NCBI GenBank assembly: GCA_026417195.1
Contig: JAOADS010000008.1
Coordinates: forward strand, 1 to 25,340
Source of the DNA: Ignavibacteria bacterium
GTDB taxonomy: Bacteria > Bacteroidota > Ignavibacteria > Tepidaquicellales > OLB5
DNA length: 25,340 bases
Reading direction: 5' to 3'
Notes under the pieces: model-generated
What the model saw: only the letters and a program-made list of their open reading frames with translations
Told to the model about the DNA's origin: nothing
Database searches by the model: none
Program-made: the position numbers and the translations under genes
Shown here: piece by piece, positions 23,058 through 25,340 of the stretch
Layout of the letters: every line of letters begins with the position of its first letter
How positions within the stretch are numbered: the stretch's first letter is position 1

Positions 23058-24301
23058 AAATTAAATTTTCAGTTATTACCCTTTCGGTCATTTCCCTTTT
23101 CTTAAGTTCTGTCACCTATACTCAGGACGGAAAGTTTTCTCAGGAGAAAATTGACACACTACGAAGAAAACTTGATGAAATATGCCAACCCATTAAAGCA
23201 CAGGGGATTAAAATTTCAGCTAAGGTTATGCATGCAGACTACGGAAAGATACTCTATGAACTTGATCCTGAAATACCCATGATACCTGCATCAATTACAA
23301 AGATAATAGTATCTGCATGTGCCTTTTATAAACTTGGGGTTAATTATTATGTACCCACTATAGTTTATACTGATGATTCAGACATAAAAGACGGAGTAAT
23401 AAACGGTAACCTTTACCTGAAAGGCTTTGGAGATCCTGATTTAAATTCAGGAGATATTGCATATCTTGCGGGGGAATTAGTAAAAAAAGGAATAAAGGAA
23501 ATAACAGGGAATATAGTTGCTGATGAATCATATTTTGATAAAAACTATTATAATCTGCGCGGTGTCTATTCAGGTGATACCGGACCTTCCTACTGGCCAT
23601 ATGTTAATGCCTTGGCACTTGATAAAAACTCAGCTGCCTATGAACCTGCAACAACAGCAGCTTCACTACTTTCCTCAAATCTGATCTCACTTGGAGTTAC
23701 TCATCAGGGAACATACGTATCTGGGATCACACCTCCCGGAGCCAAAGAAGTAGTGCAGGTAAGTCATTCCCTTTACGACATATTATCAAATCTCAATAAA
23801 GAAAGTGATAATCATTCCGCTTTGACAATCTTTAAAATGCTTGGAGCTAAATTCAAATCCAATCCCGCTTCACTTGAAGACGGACAGTCTGTAATAATTG
23901 ATTTTCTCACTGAAATCGGGGTTGACAGATATTCATATGAAATTCTTGAAGGTTCTGGCTTAACAAGGTATAACAGGGTAAATGCGGAAGTTTACATGAA
24001 ACTTCTGAAGTTTATGTATGATGACTTATTTCTTTTTGATTACTTCCTTAATTCGCTCACTATAGCTGGAAAGGACGGTACGCTGAGAAACAGAATGAAG
24101 GGGACTTCAGCTGAAGGGAACGTTTATGCAAAAACCGGCACTTTAAACAGTGTAAGCTGCCTTGCCGGTTATGTAATAAATAAAGACAATGAAATTTTAA
24201 TATTTTACATAGCAATGAACGGACATGGAGGCAATGCTTTAAACATGCGTGCAGCACAGGATGATTTCTGTATCGTGCTTTCAGAATTTTCAAGGAAATG
24301 A
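23054..24301 (+). CDS. dacB: D-alanyl-D-alanine carboxypeptidase/endopeptidase (PBP4, DacB)
   Basis: A periplasmic penicillin-binding protein of the S13 (PBP4) group that trims and cleaves D-Ala peptide cross-links in peptidoglycan. The 415-residue product has a signal peptide (about 1-23, ending TYTQ) and the three serine-transferase motifs: S80-x-x-K83 in PASITKI, S251-D-N253 in ESDNHSAL, and K360-T-G362 in YAKTGTLNSVS. The spacing between the first two (about 170 residues) is typical of PBP4 because of the inserted domains. GNLYLKGFGDPDL and GNIVADESYFD are also family hallmarks. It is coupled to mazG (ATGA at 23054-23057) and to uvrB (ATGA at 24298-24301), though the three functions are unrelated. 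Confidence 0.95.
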   Translation: MKIKFSVITLSVISLFLSSVTYTQDGKFSQEKIDTLRRKLDEICQPIKAQGIKISAKVMHADYGKILYELDPEIPMIPASITKIIVSACAFYKLGVNYYVPTIVYTDDSDIKDGVINGNLYLKGFGDPDLNSGDIAYLAGELVKKGIKEITGNIVADESYFDKNYYNLRGVYSGDTGPSYWPYVNALALDKNSAAYEPATTAASLLSSNLISLGVTHQGTYVSGITPPGAKEVVQVSHSLYDILSNLNKESDNHSALTIFKMLGAKFKSNPASLEDGQSVIIDFLTEIGVDRYSYEILEGSGLTRYNRVNAEVYMKLLKFMYDDLFLFDYFLNSLTIAGKDGTLRNRMKGTSAEGNVYAKTGTLNSVSCLAGYVINKDNEILIFYIAMNGHGGNALNMRAAQDDFCIVLSEFSRK

Positions 24302-25340
24302 AATTCAAACTAGTTTCCGACTATAAACCGTCCGGTGATCAGCCAAAAGCTATAAAGGAACTCACCGAAGGTTTAAAAAGAGGTGAGAAATTTCAGACTC
24401 TTCTTGGAGTAACGGGTTCAGGCAAAACCTTTACAATTTCAAATGTAATCAAAAACATAAATAAACCCGTGCTAGTCATGTCTCACAACAAGACACTGGC
24501 TGCACAACTTTATGGTGAATTCAAAAGTTTCTTCCCGCATAACAGAGTTGAGTTCTTCATTAGCTATTACGATTATTATCAGCCGGAATCCTATATACCC
24601 CAGACCGATACATATATAGCGAAAGACCTTTCAATCAATGAGGAAATTGACAGGTTAAGGCTCCGTGCAACCACAGCCCTGCTTGAAGGCAGAAAAGATG
24701 TAATCATAGTTGCATCTGTCTCATGCATTTACGGAATCGGAGCACCTGAAGAATATGCAGAACAGGTCCTTGTGCTGAAATGCGGTCAGAAAATCTCAAG
24801 GAATGAATTGCTGAGGAAATTACTTGATATTCATTACGTAAGAAATGACTATGAATTCAAACGTGGAGTGTTCAGGGTTCGGGGAGATGTTATTGATTTA
24901 GTCCCGGCTTATGAGGAGGATACTGCCGTAAGAATAGAAATGTTAGGAGATGAAATTGAAAGCATTACATATTTTGATAAAAACACAGGAGAAATTCTCG
25001 GAACTGATTCATCAGTTTCGGTTTACCCTGCAAAATATTTCGTCACATCACCGGAGAAACAGGAGAAAGCCATACAGGACATACTTGAAGAACTTGAGGA
25101 AAGGGTAGCTGAGCTGGAAAGACAGGGGAAATTCATAGAGGCTCAGAGACTTGAGCAGAGAACAAAATTTGATATTGAAATGATAAGGGAAGTCGGCTAT
25201 TGCACAGGTATTGAAAACTATTCACGTCATATGGATCAGAGACCGCCCGGCTCCAGACCTTCTTGCTTATTTGATTACTTCCCTGAAGAGTTTCTTCTTA
25301 TAGTAGATGAATCACATGTAACCGTTCCGCAGATAAACGG
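24298..25340 (+). CDS. uvrB: Excinuclease ABC subunit B (UvrB), N-terminal part
   Basis: The DNA-damage-verifying helicase-like subunit of nucleotide excision repair; it works with UvrA and UvrC. About 347 codons are visible, and the gene continues past the right edge. Motifs are Walker A GVTGSGKT (residues 37-44), HNKTLAAQLYGEFK, the beta-hairpin YYDYYQPESYIP (about 90-101) that probes the damaged strand, VASVSCIYGIG, RRGVFRVRGDVIDLVPAYEE-like segment, YFVTSPEK, and the DESH box (LLIVDESHVTVPQ) just before the edge. The start ATG at 24298 shares its ATGA with the dacB stop, so it is translationally coupled. The C-terminal helicase and UvrC-binding domains are outside the window. Confidence 0.96.
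   Translation, partial: MKFKLVSDYKPSGDQPKAIKELTEGLKRGEKFQTLLGVTGSGKTFTISNVIKNINKPVLVMSHNKTLAAQLYGEFKSFFPHNRVEFFISYYDYYQPESYIPQTDTYIAKDLSINEEIDRLRLRATTALLEGRKDVIIVASVSCIYGIGAPEEYAEQVLVLKCGQKISRNELLRKLLDIHYVRNDYEFKRGVFRVRGDVIDLVPAYEEDTAVRIEMLGDEIESITYFDKNTGEILGTDSSVSVYPAKYFVTSPEKQEKAIQDILEELEERVAELERQGKFIEAQRLEQRTKFDIEMIREVGYCTGIENYSRHMDQRPPGSRPSCLFDYFPEEFLLIVDESHVTVPQIN

Overview
The window is AT-rich and densely coded. It looks like chromosome from a Bacteroidota/Chlorobi (FCB) group bacterium, most likely an Ignavibacteria- or Kryptonia-like lineage. Three secreted proteins end in the type IX secretion system (T9SS) C-terminal sorting domain, with a QNYPNPFNPST-type start and a final KKM(L)L(I/V)K. 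Several intergenic regions carry the Bacteroidota-type -7 promoter element TAnnTTTG, and recognisable Shine-Dalgarno sequences are scarce. The lineage call is an inference from these traits; no 16S or database comparison was possible.

Layout, left to right. (1) 1-1131, minus strand: the first 69 codons of gyrA, then a purine nucleoside phosphorylase. (2) 1234-3867, plus: a four-gene envelope/periplasm cluster (TPR protein, M48 metalloprotease lipoprotein, small exported protein, META-domain protein). It meets a metallo-beta-lactamase-fold hydrolase (3864-4508, minus) at a shared TTAA. (3) 4568-7501, plus: smpB, tyrS, pyruvoyl-dependent arginine decarboxylase and thiamine pyrophosphokinase, tightly packed and convergent with comEC (7507-9897, minus). 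(4) 9984-11848, plus: a 43-residue membrane peptide, a DinB-like protein and a T9SS-exported endonuclease/exonuclease/phosphatase-family protein. (5) 11877-15491, minus: two tandem paralogues with a helical N-terminus, PD40 propeller, carboxypeptidase-regulatory-like domain and OmpA C-terminus. This is the architecture of PorE, the T9SS-associated peptidoglycan-binding protein. (6) 15575-18893, minus: yqhA-like membrane protein, tRNA-Arg(CCG), CDP-alcohol phosphatidyltransferase, a PTPS/QueD-family enzyme, folE and a SpoU-type RNA methyltransferase; the last four overlap end to end. (7) 19059-22120, plus: two T9SS cargo proteins (YCF48/BNR-like and choice-of-anchor-V-like), each followed by a hairpin terminator. 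(8) 22227-25340, plus: mazG, dacB (PBP4) and uvrB (cut by the window end), linked by 4-nt ATGA overlaps.

Most genes are housekeeping: nucleotide and pterin metabolism, translation, DNA repair, competence and the cell wall. The accessory interest is in the T9SS cargo proteins and the PorE-like pair, in a tRNA that ends 12 nt before a protein start, in a ComEC whose C-terminal hydrolase domain has lost its metal-binding motif, and in a PTPS-signature enzyme coupled to folE. I saw no mobile element, CRISPR array or defence system. No stretch over 300 bases lacks a gene; the longest gaps are 208-384 and 18894-19058.
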